This document shows positions 35,531 to 45,167 of a stretch of 64,000 nucleotides of DNA, one piece after another; position 1 is the first letter of the stretch; each line of letters begins with the position of its first letter. The stretch is from Clostridium pasteurianum BC1 (GTDB lineage Bacteria > Bacillota > Clostridia > Clostridiales > Clostridiaceae), in NCBI RefSeq assembly GCF_000389635.1, contig NC_021182.1, forward strand, positions 682,001 to 746,000, given 5' to 3'. The notes under the pieces were generated by a model. That model was given only the letters and a program-made list of their open reading frames with translations. It did no database searches and was not told the origin of the DNA. The position numbers and the translations under genes were made by a program.

Positions 35531-36694
35531 ATGGAAATAAATAATTTAAAGGAAAGATTTATAGAGATATATGGAGAAAAAAGTGAATTTAATTTTCTTT
35601 CACCTGGTAGAATTAACCTTATAGGAGAGCATATAGACTATAATGGAGGTCTTGTATTTCCATGTGCACTGGATTTTGGAACTTATGCTCTTGTGAAGAT
35701 AAGAGATGATAATAAATTGAATTTTGCGTCTACGAACTTCGATTTAAAGACTAGTAGTGATGTAGGTAATTTATTATATAAAGAGGAAGATGATTGGGCA
35801 AATTATCCTAAAGGTGTTATCAAAATAATGCTTAATAAAGGCTATAAAGTAAAGGGAATGGATATACTTATAAGTGGAGACATACCTAATGGAGCAGGAC
35901 TTTCTTCTTCAGCATCCTTAGAGGTGTTAATTGGTGTAATTGTAAATAATCTATTTAATGAAGGTAAAATAGATAGAGTTGAATTAGTAAAGATAGCACA
36001 ACAGGCTGAAAATGAATTTGTAGGAGTTAATTGTGGGGTTATGGATCAATTTGCAGTGGGAATGGGTAAAAAAGATAAAGCCATCCTCCTAGATTGCAAT
36101 AGTCTTAGCTATAAATATGCAGACGTAAAACTTTTAGATTATGCAATAGTGATAATAAATACAAATAAGAGAAGATCCTTAAATGAATCCAAGTACAACG
36201 AGAGAAGATCAGAATGTGAAGAGGCGCTGAAAATTATACAAAGGGAAAAGAAAGTAGAAAATTTATGTAAGCTTACACCAGCAGAATTTGATAAATTAGA
36301 ATATCTGCTTAAGGATGAAAAAGTTAAAAATAGAGCAAAACACGCAGTATATGAAAATGATAGAGTTATAAGTGCTTTTGATAGTCTTAATAAAGGTGAA
36401 TTAGAGGAGTTTGGAAGACTTTTAATAGAATCCCATGATTCATTAAAAAATTTATATGAAGTTACGGGGAAAGAGCTGGATGCTTTAGTAGAAGAAGCTT
36501 TAAAGGTCGAGGGATGCATTGGAGCAAGAATGACTGGTGCTGGTTTTGGAGGCTGCGCTATAGCTTTAGTTAAAAATGATAAAATAGGTGGATTTGCAGA
36601 GCAGGTAAAGAAATCTTACACTGATAGAATTGGGTATGAACCAAGCTTTTATTCCAGTGGAATAGGTGAGGGGACACATGAGATATTTGAATAA
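35531..36694 (+). CDS. galK: Galactokinase
   Basis: A 387-residue GHMP kinase that phosphorylates galactose at C1. The galactokinase signature GRINLIGEHIDYNGG is at residues 24-38. GHMP motif 2 appears as GAGLSSSASLEV near residue 119, and motif 3 as GARMTGAGFGGCAIAL near residue 337. ATG 35531 follows GGGGGGAG; an earlier ATG at 35486 is rejected. Its promoter carries several operators. A shared terminator separates it from the convergent galE. Confidence 0.95.
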   Translation: MEINNLKERFIEIYGEKSEFNFLSPGRINLIGEHIDYNGGLVFPCALDFGTYALVKIRDDNKLNFASTNFDLKTSSDVGNLLYKEEDDWANYPKGVIKIMLNKGYKVKGMDILISGDIPNGAGLSSSASLEVLIGVIVNNLFNEGKIDRVELVKIAQQAENEFVGVNCGVMDQFAVGMGKKDKAILLDCNSLSYKYADVKLLDYAIVIINTNKRRSLNESKYNERRSECEEALKIIQREKKVENLCKLTPAEFDKLEYLLKDEKVKNRAKHAVYENDRVISAFDSLNKGELEEFGRLLIESHDSLKNLYEVTGKELDALVEEALKVEGCIGARMTGAGFGGCAIALVKNDKIGGFAEQVKKSYTDRIGYEPSFYSSGIGEGTHEIFE

Positions 36695-36725
36695 AAAATG
36701 AAGCACCGACTAGGTGCTTCATTTT
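36695..36725. terminator. Bidirectional terminator between galK and galE
   Basis: AAAATGAAGCACC (36695-36707) pairs with GGTGCTTCATTTT (36713-36725) around a five-base loop. Confidence 0.93.
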
Positions 36726-36726
36726 A

Positions 36727-37713
36727 TTATTTTTCATAACCATTTACATGATTTTTGTGCCAGTTCCAAGCTGTCTCAATTATTGTTTCCAGTGAATTAT
36801 ATTGAGGATTCCAACCTAATTCTTCAATGGCTTTTTCAGAGGAAGCTATAAGAGTGGCAGGGTCGCCAGCACGTCTAGGTGCTATTTCTGCTTTAATATC
36901 TAATCCAGTAACTTTTCTAGTAACATCAATTACCTCTTTAACAGAGAACCCCTTTCCGTTTCCAAGGTTGTAGATTCTGCTGTCACCACCATTTTCAAGT
37001 CTTTTTAATGCCAGAAGGTGAGCGGCAGCTAGGTCAGATACATGTATATAATCTCTTACGCAGGACCCGTCAGCAGTATTGTAATCATCACCGAATATCA
37101 TTATCTTTTCTCTTTTATTAAGAGCTACTTGTAAAATTAATGGTATAAGATGACTTTCTGGTCTGTGATCTTCTCCTATTTTTCCATTTACATGAGCACC
37201 AGCAGCATTAAAATATCTTAGAGCAGTGTATTTTATGCCATAAGCTTTATCGCACCATTTCAATATTTTTTCTACTGCCAGCTTGGACTCTCCATAAGGA
37301 TTAGTAGGGAATGTTTTATCGTTTTCCTGTATTGGAACGCTTTCTGGTTCCCCATAAGTTGCAGCGGTAGAGGAAAATACAATATATTTTACATTGTGCT
37401 TTTGCATAACCTGTAAAAGATTGATTGTTGAACCAACATTGTTGTTAAAATATTTTAATGGGTTTTCAACGCTTTCTCCTACTAAAGAGTCTGCTGCGAA
37501 ATCTATAACTGCTTCAATTTCATTTTCAGAAAAAACTTTGTCAAGAAATTCTGTATCTCTCAAATCTCCAACATAGAGTTTCCCACCTAAAAGAGAATCT
37601 CTATGACCCTTCTGAAGATTATCAGCTATGACAACCTCTTTGTTATTTTCTAATAGATGTGTTACCATATGGCTGCCTATATATCCGGCTCCACCACAAA
37701 CTAAAATAGCCAT
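36727..37713 (-). CDS. galE: UDP-glucose 4-epimerase
   Basis: A 328-residue short-chain dehydrogenase-type epimerase that interconverts UDP-glucose and UDP-galactose. The NAD-binding GGAGYIGSHMV is at residues 6-16, catalytic Ser in FSSTAATYGEPE, and the YxxxK pair in NPYGESKLAVE. ATG 37713 has TAGGAGG 7 bases upstream; the frame extends further 5' without a ribosome site. It lies downstream of galR with a GalR-like palindrome in the 123-base gap, so it has a regulated promoter. Confidence 0.95.
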   Translation of the reverse strand: MAILVCGGAGYIGSHMVTHLLENNKEVVIADNLQKGHRDSLLGGKLYVGDLRDTEFLDKVFSENEIEAVIDFAADSLVGESVENPLKYFNNNVGSTINLLQVMQKHNVKYIVFSSTAATYGEPESVPIQENDKTFPTNPYGESKLAVEKILKWCDKAYGIKYTALRYFNAAGAHVNGKIGEDHRPESHLIPLILQVALNKREKIMIFGDDYNTADGSCVRDYIHVSDLAAAHLLALKRLENGGDSRIYNLGNGKGFSVKEVIDVTRKVTGLDIKAEIAPRRAGDPATLIASSEKAIEELGWNPQYNSLETIIETAWNWHKNHVNGYEK

Positions 37714-37766
37714 AATATACCTCCTAAAAATATGTTTTTTATTAGACGAATAGATAATTATTAAAC

Positions 37767-37788
37767 TATAGAAAACCTTTTCTATATA
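37767..37788. promoter_or_regulatory. GalR-like operator before galE
   Basis: AGAAAACCTTTTCT (37770-37783) is extended by flanking TAT/ATA. It lies between galR and galE, in the galE promoter. Confidence 0.78.
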
Positions 37789-37836
37789 TAATTTTACCAT
37801 ATTCTCATTAATAATCAATGAATAAATTTAAAATGT

Positions 37837-38865
37837 TTATACATTTACCTTACTGCAGCTGCCTCTTATAACTAATTTAGTATCTAAGATTATTTTAGTC
37901 AATTCTTTGTCATCATTTCTTATTATGTGAAGGATTCTGTTTGCTGCATTTTCTCCTAAAGCATACATATTTTGATCCACTGTTGTAAGTTTCGGTTCTA
38001 CTAAACTGGAAACTAATATGTTATCAAAGCCAATAATGGATATATCCTCAGGTACATTAAAATTAGCTTTTTTACAGGCATTCATAACACCTAAAGCCAT
38101 CAAGTCATTACAAGTAAAAAATGCTATTGGAGATTTATCTTTAATTTTTTCTAGTCTTTTAAAAATTATATCCATAGTATTTTCTACGGTATCATTGCTA
38201 TTTCCTTCACCTATATTAATAATTTTTTTGTTCTTCAGTAATTTATTTTCTTTTAATACTTTTTTATAAACTGCTTCTTTTAAGTCATAAGAATAACTTT
38301 TTTCACCACGTATAAATATTATATCAGTATGACCTAAATCTATCAGGTATTTCATTGCCTGTTCAGCACCACTTGCTTCATCGTTCAATACAAAATTGCA
38401 GTTAACTCCTTCATTATATCCATTAACACATACCAAAGGAATACTTTTACTTATATCTTCATAAAAACCATTATCCATATTTTCTGTCTTTGGATCAATA
38501 GAAATTATTCCATCAACTTGTCTCCCAAGTAATGACTTTATGTAATCTATTTCTTCTTCTGGTTTATCATCTGTATCACAGAGATAAATTGAATATTCAT
38601 TTTTTCGAAGTATGCCTTCTATGCCCTTGATTACAGTGGGGAAGAAAAGGTTATTTATACTTGGAGTAACTACTCCTATAGTTTTTGTATTTTGATTAAC
38701 TAAAGATCTGGCTAATATATTAGGACTAAAGTTTAATTTCTTAATTGCTTTTTCTACTCTTTTTCGAGTTTCACTTTTAACGGGGTAATTATTATTTATA
38801 ACCCTTGAAACTGTAGTCATTGATACGTTTGCTTCTTTAGCTACATCTTTAATATTGATTTTCAT
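37837..38865 (-). CDS. galR: LacI-family regulator, probable GalR
   Basis: A 342-residue LacI/GalR regulator. The helix-turn-helix is IKDVAKEANVSMTTVSRVIN and the hinge is NILARSLV near residue 55. The sensor domain has TIGVVTPSINNLFF and CNDLMALGVMNACKK. AGGAGG precedes the ATG at 38865. It sits directly upstream of galE. The AGAAAAC(C/G)TTTTCT palindromes before galE, galK, the mutarotase gene and the importer are its likely targets, by the usual LacI-family central CG symmetry. Confidence 0.9.
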   Translation of the reverse strand: MKINIKDVAKEANVSMTTVSRVINNNYPVKSETRKRVEKAIKKLNFSPNILARSLVNQNTKTIGVVTPSINNLFFPTVIKGIEGILRKNEYSIYLCDTDDKPEEEIDYIKSLLGRQVDGIISIDPKTENMDNGFYEDISKSIPLVCVNGYNEGVNCNFVLNDEASGAEQAMKYLIDLGHTDIIFIRGEKSYSYDLKEAVYKKVLKENKLLKNKKIINIGEGNSNDTVENTMDIIFKRLEKIKDKSPIAFFTCNDLMALGVMNACKKANFNVPEDISIIGFDNILVSSLVEPKLTTVDQNMYALGENAANRILHIIRNDDKELTKIILDTKLVIRGSCSKVNV

Positions 38866-39104
38866 AGCGAACCTCCTAATTAAGCCTGGAGCAAAAGGTG
38901 GAAATTTGTTATTTTATTAAATTATACTATTTATTTAAGTTATAGTATAGGGTTAAAACTTAGCAGTAATTAAAGACAAAGAATGTATTATAATAATTTA
39001 AGCATTATTTTAAAAAATTGTGAATTCTATTAAAAAAGTGAAAAAAATAACTTAAAATTTGGTATAATTAACGGAAATATTATATTAAATAGGAGTAATT
39101 TGTC

Positions 39105-40415
39105 ATGATAAAAATTAAAAAGATTTTTTGGGGATCAGCTATCAGCATAGTTTTAATCTTATTTAGCGGAAATAAGGTACATGCAGCAGATGATTCTATA
39201 ATTTGGAAGCTGCATACTGCCACTGCTTTGGAAAAAACGGATAGTAATTGGAGTTTTGACATGGGCGATTACAATAAAGATGGAAAGCCTCATTTATACG
39301 TGATAAAAAAACTTGGACAAACATCTACAGAAGTACATATTTTAAATGACAGTAATAATTATCAGTCTTTTCTACTTCATACAGGTACGGCTTTGCAGAG
39401 AACTGATGGAAATTGGGAATTCAAAGTTGGCGATTATAATGGTGATGGAATACCTGATCTATATTGTATAACAACTCAAGGAAGAACCTCTACAGAAGTA
39501 CATATTCTGGATGGAAGGACAAACTTTCAGACATTTTTGTTACATGCTGCTATACCTATAGAAAGAAACAATAATAACTATGATTTCGAACTGGGAGATT
39601 ATAATCATGATGGAAAGCTTGATTTATACTGCATAAAGAGACAGGGGGCAACTTCCACAGAAGTGCATATTTTAAATGGCAGTAATAATTATCAATCCTT
39701 TTTACTGCATACAGCTACAGCTCTAGTTAAAACAGATACTAACTGGGACTTTGGTGTAAATGACTACAATAACGATGGAACTCTTGATTTATATATTATA
39801 AAAAAGCAGGGAGCAAGTTCTACAGAAGTACATATTTTAAATGGACAGAATAATTTTCAGTCATTTATTTTACATACTGCAACACCTTTAGAAAAAACCG
39901 ATGTAAATTCTCAATTTATAATCGAATCTGGTATTCTTAATGTATATGATATAAAAAAACAAGGGGCGGTTTCTACAGAAGTTCATGAATTTGGATACAG
40001 TAATCAGTCTGCAATAACTAATCAGCCTTTAGCAAGTAATCAGTCTGATCTAGGAGATCAGATTGTAAACTATGCAAAGAAATTTATAGGACTTCCCTAT
40101 GTATATGGGGGATCAACGCCTGCAGGTTTTGATTGTTCCGGATTTGTCCAATATGTGTATGCCAATAATGGAGCATATAATGTTCAACTTCCAAGGACAA
40201 CCTATGACCAGATTAATGCAGGGACAGCTGTGGATAAATCAAACTTGCGTCCTGGTGACTTAGTATTTTTCGGAAGCGAATCAGCACCGTACCATGTTGG
40301 TATATATGTAGGGTCAGATCAATTTATAGAATCTCCTAATACAGGTGCGGCTGTGAGAATCTCTACACTAAGTACAAGAACAGATTTCTGTGCTGCAAGA
40401 AGGATAATTAAATAA
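39105..40415 (+). CDS. Secreted NlpC/P60 endopeptidase with FG-GAP-like repeats
   Basis: A 436-residue exported protein with a signal peptide ending near VHAADD. Residues 30-300 hold five repeats of about 48 residues, each with an acidic loop such as GDYNGDGIPDLYC and a TSTEVHIL strand, as in calcium-binding FG-GAP/VCBS propellers. The C-terminal NlpC/P60 domain (C40) has Cys in FDCSGFVQYVYA and His in APYHVGIYVG. It cleaves peptidoglycan stem peptides; the repeats may bind the wall or polysaccharide. One ATG with an AGGAG site is available. It faces the spore protein gene. Confidence 0.9.
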   Translation: MIKIKKIFWGSAISIVLILFSGNKVHAADDSIIWKLHTATALEKTDSNWSFDMGDYNKDGKPHLYVIKKLGQTSTEVHILNDSNNYQSFLLHTGTALQRTDGNWEFKVGDYNGDGIPDLYCITTQGRTSTEVHILDGRTNFQTFLLHAAIPIERNNNNYDFELGDYNHDGKLDLYCIKRQGATSTEVHILNGSNNYQSFLLHTATALVKTDTNWDFGVNDYNNDGTLDLYIIKKQGASSTEVHILNGQNNFQSFILHTATPLEKTDVNSQFIIESGILNVYDIKKQGAVSTEVHEFGYSNQSAITNQPLASNQSDLGDQIVNYAKKFIGLPYVYGGSTPAGFDCSGFVQYVYANNGAYNVQLPRTTYDQINAGTAVDKSNLRPGDLVFFGSESAPYHVGIYVGSDQFIESPNTGAAVRISTLSTRTDFCAARRIIK

Positions 40416-40423
40416 ATGTACCT

Positions 40424-40506
40424 CAGGGGTGTAAAATATAGGGAAAATGGAAATTACTACACCCCTGGGGTGTAAAATATGGAAAAAAATGAAAATATTA
40501 CACCTC
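40424..40506. terminator. Two tandem, related stem-loops between convergent genes
   Basis: AGGGGTGTA (40427) pairs with TACACCCCT (near 40461). A second, similar hairpin, GGGGTGTAAAATAT with ATTACACCTC (near 40497), follows directly. The two share AGGGGTGTAAAATAT-type arms and are probably a duplication. The minus strand continues with the spore protein gene. Confidence 0.65.
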
Positions 40507-40516
40507 TAAAGTGCTC

Positions 40517-40708
40517 TTATTTTTTATCAATTAAATTTTCTTCAAAAGTCTGTACTGCATTTTTAGTGAAATTTCCAATTTCAGCTCCACCTACCATACC
40601 ACAAACCTTGGAACTAACATTACTCCAATCTCCATCTTTAGGCTTTTGTATTCCTAATTCTTTAGCTTGTTCTGATTTACTATTAAGTTTATTTATTTTC
40701 TCATCCAT
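40517..40708 (-). CDS. Small acid-soluble spore protein, alpha/beta-like (divergent)
   Basis: A 63-residue protein. AKELGIQKPKDGDWSNVSSK followed by VCGMVGGAEIGNFTK resembles the alpha/beta SASP core (LG...WGNLTSRECGAVGG). Those proteins coat spore DNA. Several usually conserved residues differ, so it belongs to a divergent branch. AGAGGAG lies 7 bases before ATG 40708. Forespore-specific control is expected but not visible with certainty. Confidence 0.75.
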   Translation of the reverse strand: MDEKINKLNSKSEQAKELGIQKPKDGDWSNVSSKVCGMVGGAEIGNFTKNAVQTFEENLIDKK

Positions 40709-41017
40709 TTATATTCTCCTCTCAATAATTTCATATACATTAATAGAAATTCAAATTTAGTATCTGCTTTTTTATCTAAATTATTATGGTAATTATATTG
40801 TAAATTCAATAAAAATATAAAGAAAAAATAGGGGATGAGTTATGTTTTTTTATTCTTGTATGGTGAAAATTAATACTTTATTATAAGTATATAAAGTATT
40901 AACGTTTACAAAGCATTTGTATATATCAATTTAATAACTAGCATATATTAATGAGTTAAATTACATATAAAATATAAAAGATGATAAATTATATACAAAA
41001 AATGAAGGTGGTAAATT
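40709..41017. promoter_or_regulatory. Divergent promoter region with a cre-like site
   Basis: Its minus strand carries TGTAAACGTTAATA (40897-40910), one mismatch at the final CA from the CcpA consensus. It lies about 110 bases upstream of the LevR-type regulator and suggests glucose repression. The rest is AT-rich with no gene. Confidence 0.5.
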
Positions 41018-43960
41018 ATGGAGACTAGTATTGAAAAAATAATGGATTCAGAAGATAAGAAAAATCCCTATACTGATGACGAAATAGCAAAACAGATGGG
41101 AATATCAAGGGAAATAGTAACCCAATACAGAAAACTTAATAAAATTCCGGATTCAAGGCAGAGAAGAAGAGAAATCATATTAAAAGATGCATGGGAAATC
41201 ATGAAAAAAGATAGTAATATATCAGATAGAGCATTTACAAGAGAATTAAATGATAGAGGGTACAAATTATCAAGATATACAGCAGTGGAAATAAAAAGAG
41301 AAGCTGCTGAACTTTTAGAAGATAGTGCTGAAATTGTAGATGAAGACAATTATATTAAATCTCAAGAAAACGTTATCTCAGAAAAGGATAATTTAGAAAA
41401 AACTAATGATGCCTTTGATTGTATTATAGGAAAGGAAGGCAGCTTAAAGCTTCAGATAAATCAGGCTAAGGCGGCAATTCTATATCCTCCAAGGGGACTG
41501 CATACTTTATTATTAGGTCCTTCTGGTGTTGGAAAAAGCTATATGGCTGAAGTGATGTATAATTTTGCAAGGACCACAAAAAACTTTTCGAGTAATGCAC
41601 CCTTTGCGGTATTTAATTGTGCTGATTATGCAGATAATCCCCAGTTATTATTATCACAATTATTTGGACATGTAAAAGGTGCTTTTACTGGTGCAGGAGA
41701 AGGTAAAAAGGGAATGGTAGAACTTTGTGATGGTGGTATATTATTTCTGGACGAGATTCATAGACTGCCTTCCGAAGGACAGGAAATACTCTTTTATCTA
41801 ATAGATAGAGGCAAATTCAGAAGACTGGGAGAAACGGAGCTCACCAGAGAAAGTAAATTGATGATTATTGCAGCTACTACTGAAAGTCCAGAAGGGTCTT
41901 TGCTTTTAACTTTTAGAAGAAGAATACCCATGATAATTGAAATACCTTCTATTAATGATAGATCCTACAGGGAAAGATTTGAGATAATAAAAAATTTCTT
42001 TTTAAATGAGAGTATAAGACTAGGTAAGGACATATTGGTGGCAAGGGATGTTATAAAATCCTTTATGATATATGATTGCCCCGGTAATATAGGGCAGCTT
42101 AAAAGTGATATTCAGGTATGCTGCGCAAAGGGATTTCTTCATTCAACTCTTAATAATAAAGAAAAGGTAAAGGTAAATTTTAAAGATGTACCGGATTATG
42201 TTAAAGAGCAGGTATTGAATTCCAATATAAAGGATAGAGAATTAGAAAAATATACTTATGAGGATATAATAGTTTCTTCAAAGGGAATTGAGGTATTACG
42301 TAAGGAACAATATAATTCTGTAGATAAGGATAACATTTATCTGTTCATTGAAGAAAAATATAGAAGGTTGAAAGAAGAAGGCCACAGTGACAGGGATATC
42401 AATAAAATAATAGGCAGCCAGGTGGAAGAAGAACTTGTAAGATTTGCTTCAGCAGTGAAATTTTCTTCTACAGATATACAGGAGCTTGTGGATATTGTTG
42501 GTAAAGACATATTATCCATTATAGAAGATATTTTCGGCTTGATTAAAGAAAATATACCTGGTATACAGAGAAAGGTAATATATCCTCTGGCAATCCATCT
42601 GAAATCTGCCTATGATAGAGTATTAAATACACATAAAATAGTCAATCCCAATTTGGAAATGGTTAAAAAAGAGTATAGAAAAGAATATAATGTTTCTTCA
42701 AAGATTACCAAATTAATAGGTGACAGGCTAAATGTAAATTTTCCAGAGGATGAAATAGCTTTTATTGCCATGTATTTAAAACATTTTCAGCATAAAAATA
42801 AACTGCAAGTCCATGGAAGAGTTGGTGTAATAGTATTGTCTCATGGAAGAGTAGCCTCTGGTATGGCAGAGGTTGCCAATAGGTTATTGGGTGTGAAACA
42901 TGCTGTTGGACTGGAAATGGAGCTTAGTGATTCACCAAATATAATGCTTGAGAAGACTATAAAGCTTGTGAAAAAGGTGGATGAAGGTAAAGGATGTATT
43001 CTCCTGGTGGATATGGGTTCACTAACAACCTTTGGAGATATAATAACTGGAAAAACCGGTATTCCAACCAGAGTCATAGGCAGAGTTGATACCTTGATGG
43101 TGCTGGAATGTGTAAGAAGAGCTCTGCTTCCAGAGGATACCTTAGATAGCATTGCAGATGAAATAGATAATAAGAATTATATCAGCAGGGGGTTAAATAT
43201 AGATACTAAAAATAAAGCTAAAGCAATAGTTACTTTATGTATAACAGGAGAAGGGGCGGCAGAAAAGGTAAAAGAATATATGGAAAACTATTTGGAGGAT
43301 AGTGTTAAGGATATTGATATTATACCTTTAGGCTATATGAATAATGAGAATGTAAATACAACCATAGATAGAATAGGAAAAAATAAAGAGATTTTAGCCA
43401 TAGTTGGTACTATAAACCCGGAAATTAAGGACATACCTTTCATATCTGTGGAAAATGTAGTGACAGGTACAGCTTTAAATACTTTAAACAGACTTATCAA
43501 CAAGAAAGATATATTAAAAAACAGGCTGTCAAATATAATTCCTGAGGAGTTTATTTTTCCACAGGAAAATTATAAATATAAAGATGAAATCTTAGACAAT
43601 ATGACCAAAAGACTTATTGAGGCTGATTATGTAGATGAAGGTTTTCTGCTAAGTGTATACAAGAGAGAGGCGTTGGGAGCCACTTATTTAAAGGGCGGAA
43701 TAGCCATTCCTCATGGCGACAGTAAGTTCGTTACAAAACCAACCATAGCAGTTACTAAATTGGCCACACCTATAAATTGGGATGGTGTAAACAATGTGGA
43801 TTTAATTTTTATGATTGCTCTTAAAGAAGATTCCAAAGATTATTTTGAGCAGCTATATAGGGTAATATCAGCCAGTGAGAGCCTTTCAAAAATTAGAGAA
43901 GCTAAAAATAAGAAAGAAATAATGGATATTTTATTTGAAAATACAATATTAGCCATATAA
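41018..43960 (+). CDS. LevR/ManR-type sigma-54 activator with PRD and PTS domains
   Basis: A 980-residue PTS-controlled activator. The N-terminal DNA-binding part is at residues 1-110. The AAA+ domain has Walker A GPSGVGKS near 167, the sigma-54-contacting GAFTGA at 221-226 and Walker B GGILFLDEIHRL. A PRD domain (IYPLAIHLKSAYDR) is near residue 525, a mannose-type IIA-like domain with HGRVASG near 609, and a fructose-type IIA-like domain at the end with IPHGD near 899. These His sites can receive phosphate from HPr and the cognate IIB. It opens the PTS operon and should activate the sigma-54 promoter directly behind it. Confidence 0.92.
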   Translation: METSIEKIMDSEDKKNPYTDDEIAKQMGISREIVTQYRKLNKIPDSRQRRREIILKDAWEIMKKDSNISDRAFTRELNDRGYKLSRYTAVEIKREAAELLEDSAEIVDEDNYIKSQENVISEKDNLEKTNDAFDCIIGKEGSLKLQINQAKAAILYPPRGLHTLLLGPSGVGKSYMAEVMYNFARTTKNFSSNAPFAVFNCADYADNPQLLLSQLFGHVKGAFTGAGEGKKGMVELCDGGILFLDEIHRLPSEGQEILFYLIDRGKFRRLGETELTRESKLMIIAATTESPEGSLLLTFRRRIPMIIEIPSINDRSYRERFEIIKNFFLNESIRLGKDILVARDVIKSFMIYDCPGNIGQLKSDIQVCCAKGFLHSTLNNKEKVKVNFKDVPDYVKEQVLNSNIKDRELEKYTYEDIIVSSKGIEVLRKEQYNSVDKDNIYLFIEEKYRRLKEEGHSDRDINKIIGSQVEEELVRFASAVKFSSTDIQELVDIVGKDILSIIEDIFGLIKENIPGIQRKVIYPLAIHLKSAYDRVLNTHKIVNPNLEMVKKEYRKEYNVSSKITKLIGDRLNVNFPEDEIAFIAMYLKHFQHKNKLQVHGRVGVIVLSHGRVASGMAEVANRLLGVKHAVGLEMELSDSPNIMLEKTIKLVKKVDEGKGCILLVDMGSLTTFGDIITGKTGIPTRVIGRVDTLMVLECVRRALLPEDTLDSIADEIDNKNYISRGLNIDTKNKAKAIVTLCITGEGAAEKVKEYMENYLEDSVKDIDIIPLGYMNNENVNTTIDRIGKNKEILAIVGTINPEIKDIPFISVENVVTGTALNTLNRLINKKDILKNRLSNIIPEEFIFPQENYKYKDEILDNMTKRLIEADYVDEGFLLSVYKREALGATYLKGGIAIPHGDSKFVTKPTIAVTKLATPINWDGVNNVDLIFMIALKEDSKDYFEQLYRVISASESLSKIREAKNKKEIMDILFENTILAI

Positions 43961-43961
43961 T

Positions 43962-43977
43962 TGGCATCATAGTTGCT
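43962..43977 (+). promoter_or_regulatory. Sigma-54 (-24/-12) promoter
   Basis: TGGCATCATAGTTGCT matches TGGCAC-N5-TTGCT with one change and correct GG-to-GC spacing. It starts one base after the LevR stop codon and 34 bases before the ATG of the aldolase gene. It fits control of the PTS operon by the upstream activator. Confidence 0.82.
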
Positions 43978-44010
43978 ATATATAATAGTGTAACCAAGGA
44001 GGTGAAATAA

Positions 44011-44628
44011 ATGAATACAAAAAACTTTCCAAAAGTCACTATTATTTTACGGGGCTATACTTACAGCCAGGCAGAAACAGTTATTAAGGCATTATTACAA
44101 AGTAAAGTGAATTCAGTAGAAATTACAATGAATACTGAAAACGCTATAGACATGATTCATGATTTTCATAAAAAATATGGAGATAAAATTCACATAGGGG
44201 CCGGTACTGTTACTACCTTAGAAAATGCAAAAAAGGCAATTAATGCAGGAGCTGAATTTATCCTTTCACCAGTTTTATTATCTAAAGAAATAATAGACCA
44301 TTGTAAGGAAAACTCAGTAATAACAGTGCCAGGAGCAATGAGCCCTACAGAAATATATAAGTCCTTTGAAGATGGGGCTGATATAGTAAAGGTTTTCCCA
44401 GCGGTGGAATGCGGCAGCAGATTTTTTAAAGATGTTAAAGCACCATTAGGTGAATTGCCTTTAATGGCAGTAGGAGGCATTAATAAAGAAAATGCAAGAG
44501 AGTTTTTCACTAAGGGAGCAGATTTCCTCGGAATAGGTTCCGGTGTATTTAATAAGGATGATGTATTGAAGGAAAATATAGAAGGACTAATAAAATCCTT
44601 AAAAGAATTTGAAGAAAAGATAGGTTAG
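44011..44628 (+). CDS. KDPG/KDPGal-type aldolase
   Basis: A 205-residue class I aldolase of the Eda/DgoA family. The Schiff-base Lys127 is in DIVKVFPA and the proton-relay Glu37 in VEITMN; GAGTVTT and GIGSGVF complete the phosphate site. It would split 2-keto-3-deoxy-6-phospho-galactonate (or -gluconate) to pyruvate and glyceraldehyde-3-phosphate. AAGGAGGTG precedes ATG 44011. With the downstream galactonate dehydratase, galactonate is the likely route, but sequence alone does not tell KDPG from KDPGal. Confidence 0.88.
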   Translation: MNTKNFPKVTIILRGYTYSQAETVIKALLQSKVNSVEITMNTENAIDMIHDFHKKYGDKIHIGAGTVTTLENAKKAINAGAEFILSPVLLSKEIIDHCKENSVITVPGAMSPTEIYKSFEDGADIVKVFPAVECGSRFFKDVKAPLGELPLMAVGGINKENAREFFTKGADFLGIGSGVFNKDDVLKENIEGLIKSLKEFEEKIG

Positions 44629-44640
44629 AGGGTGTAAAAG

Positions 44641-45111
44641 ATGAGTGGTGAAGTTCATTTTTCAAAAGATTTGGTATTTAAGAATTTAGAATTTAAAGAT
44701 AATATAGAGGCTTTAAGGTTTTTGGCTACAAAACTTTGGGAAAAGGGTTATGTAAAAAAGGAATATGAGAAGGCTATTTTAGACAGGGAAAAGGATTATC
44801 CAACGGCACTGCCTTCCATAGATGTTAAAATAGCAATACCCCATGCAGATCATAAATTGGTAAACAAGGCAAGTCTAGCTGTGGGAGTATTAAAAAATCC
44901 AGTGGAATTCAGAGCCATGGATGATCCTGATAAAAAATTAAATGTAAGTATTATAATTATGCTGGCCCTTAGTGAACCTCATGGTCATATTGAAATGCTT
45001 CAGAAAATAGTAAAGCTTATACAAAATTCTGAGTTATTAAGACAAATAGTTAAAGCTTCTTCAGATGAAGAAATTATTGATGAATTGACACCATATCTTA
45101 TAGCAAATTAA
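44641..45111 (+). CDS. gatA: PTS galactitol-type IIA component
   Basis: A 156-residue fructose/galactitol-type IIA domain. The phosphorylated His68 is in IAIPHAD. It receives phosphate from HPr and passes it to IIB. GAGGGTG lies before ATG 44641, 12 bases after the aldolase stop, so they are cotranscribed. It is cytoplasmic. Confidence 0.9.
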   Translation: MSGEVHFSKDLVFKNLEFKDNIEALRFLATKLWEKGYVKKEYEKAILDREKDYPTALPSIDVKIAIPHADHKLVNKASLAVGVLKNPVEFRAMDDPDKKLNVSIIIMLALSEPHGHIEMLQKIVKLIQNSELLRQIVKASSDEEIIDELTPYLIAN

Positions 45112-45167
45112 AATCTAAAAATAATAAATATAATTAAATTAGCGAAAAAATATTAGGGGGAATTAAA

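Noticed and set aside
39080-39262. 60-codon minus-strand frame at the start of the NlpC/P60 gene
   Set aside because: It is antisense to the signal peptide and first repeat; no independent support.
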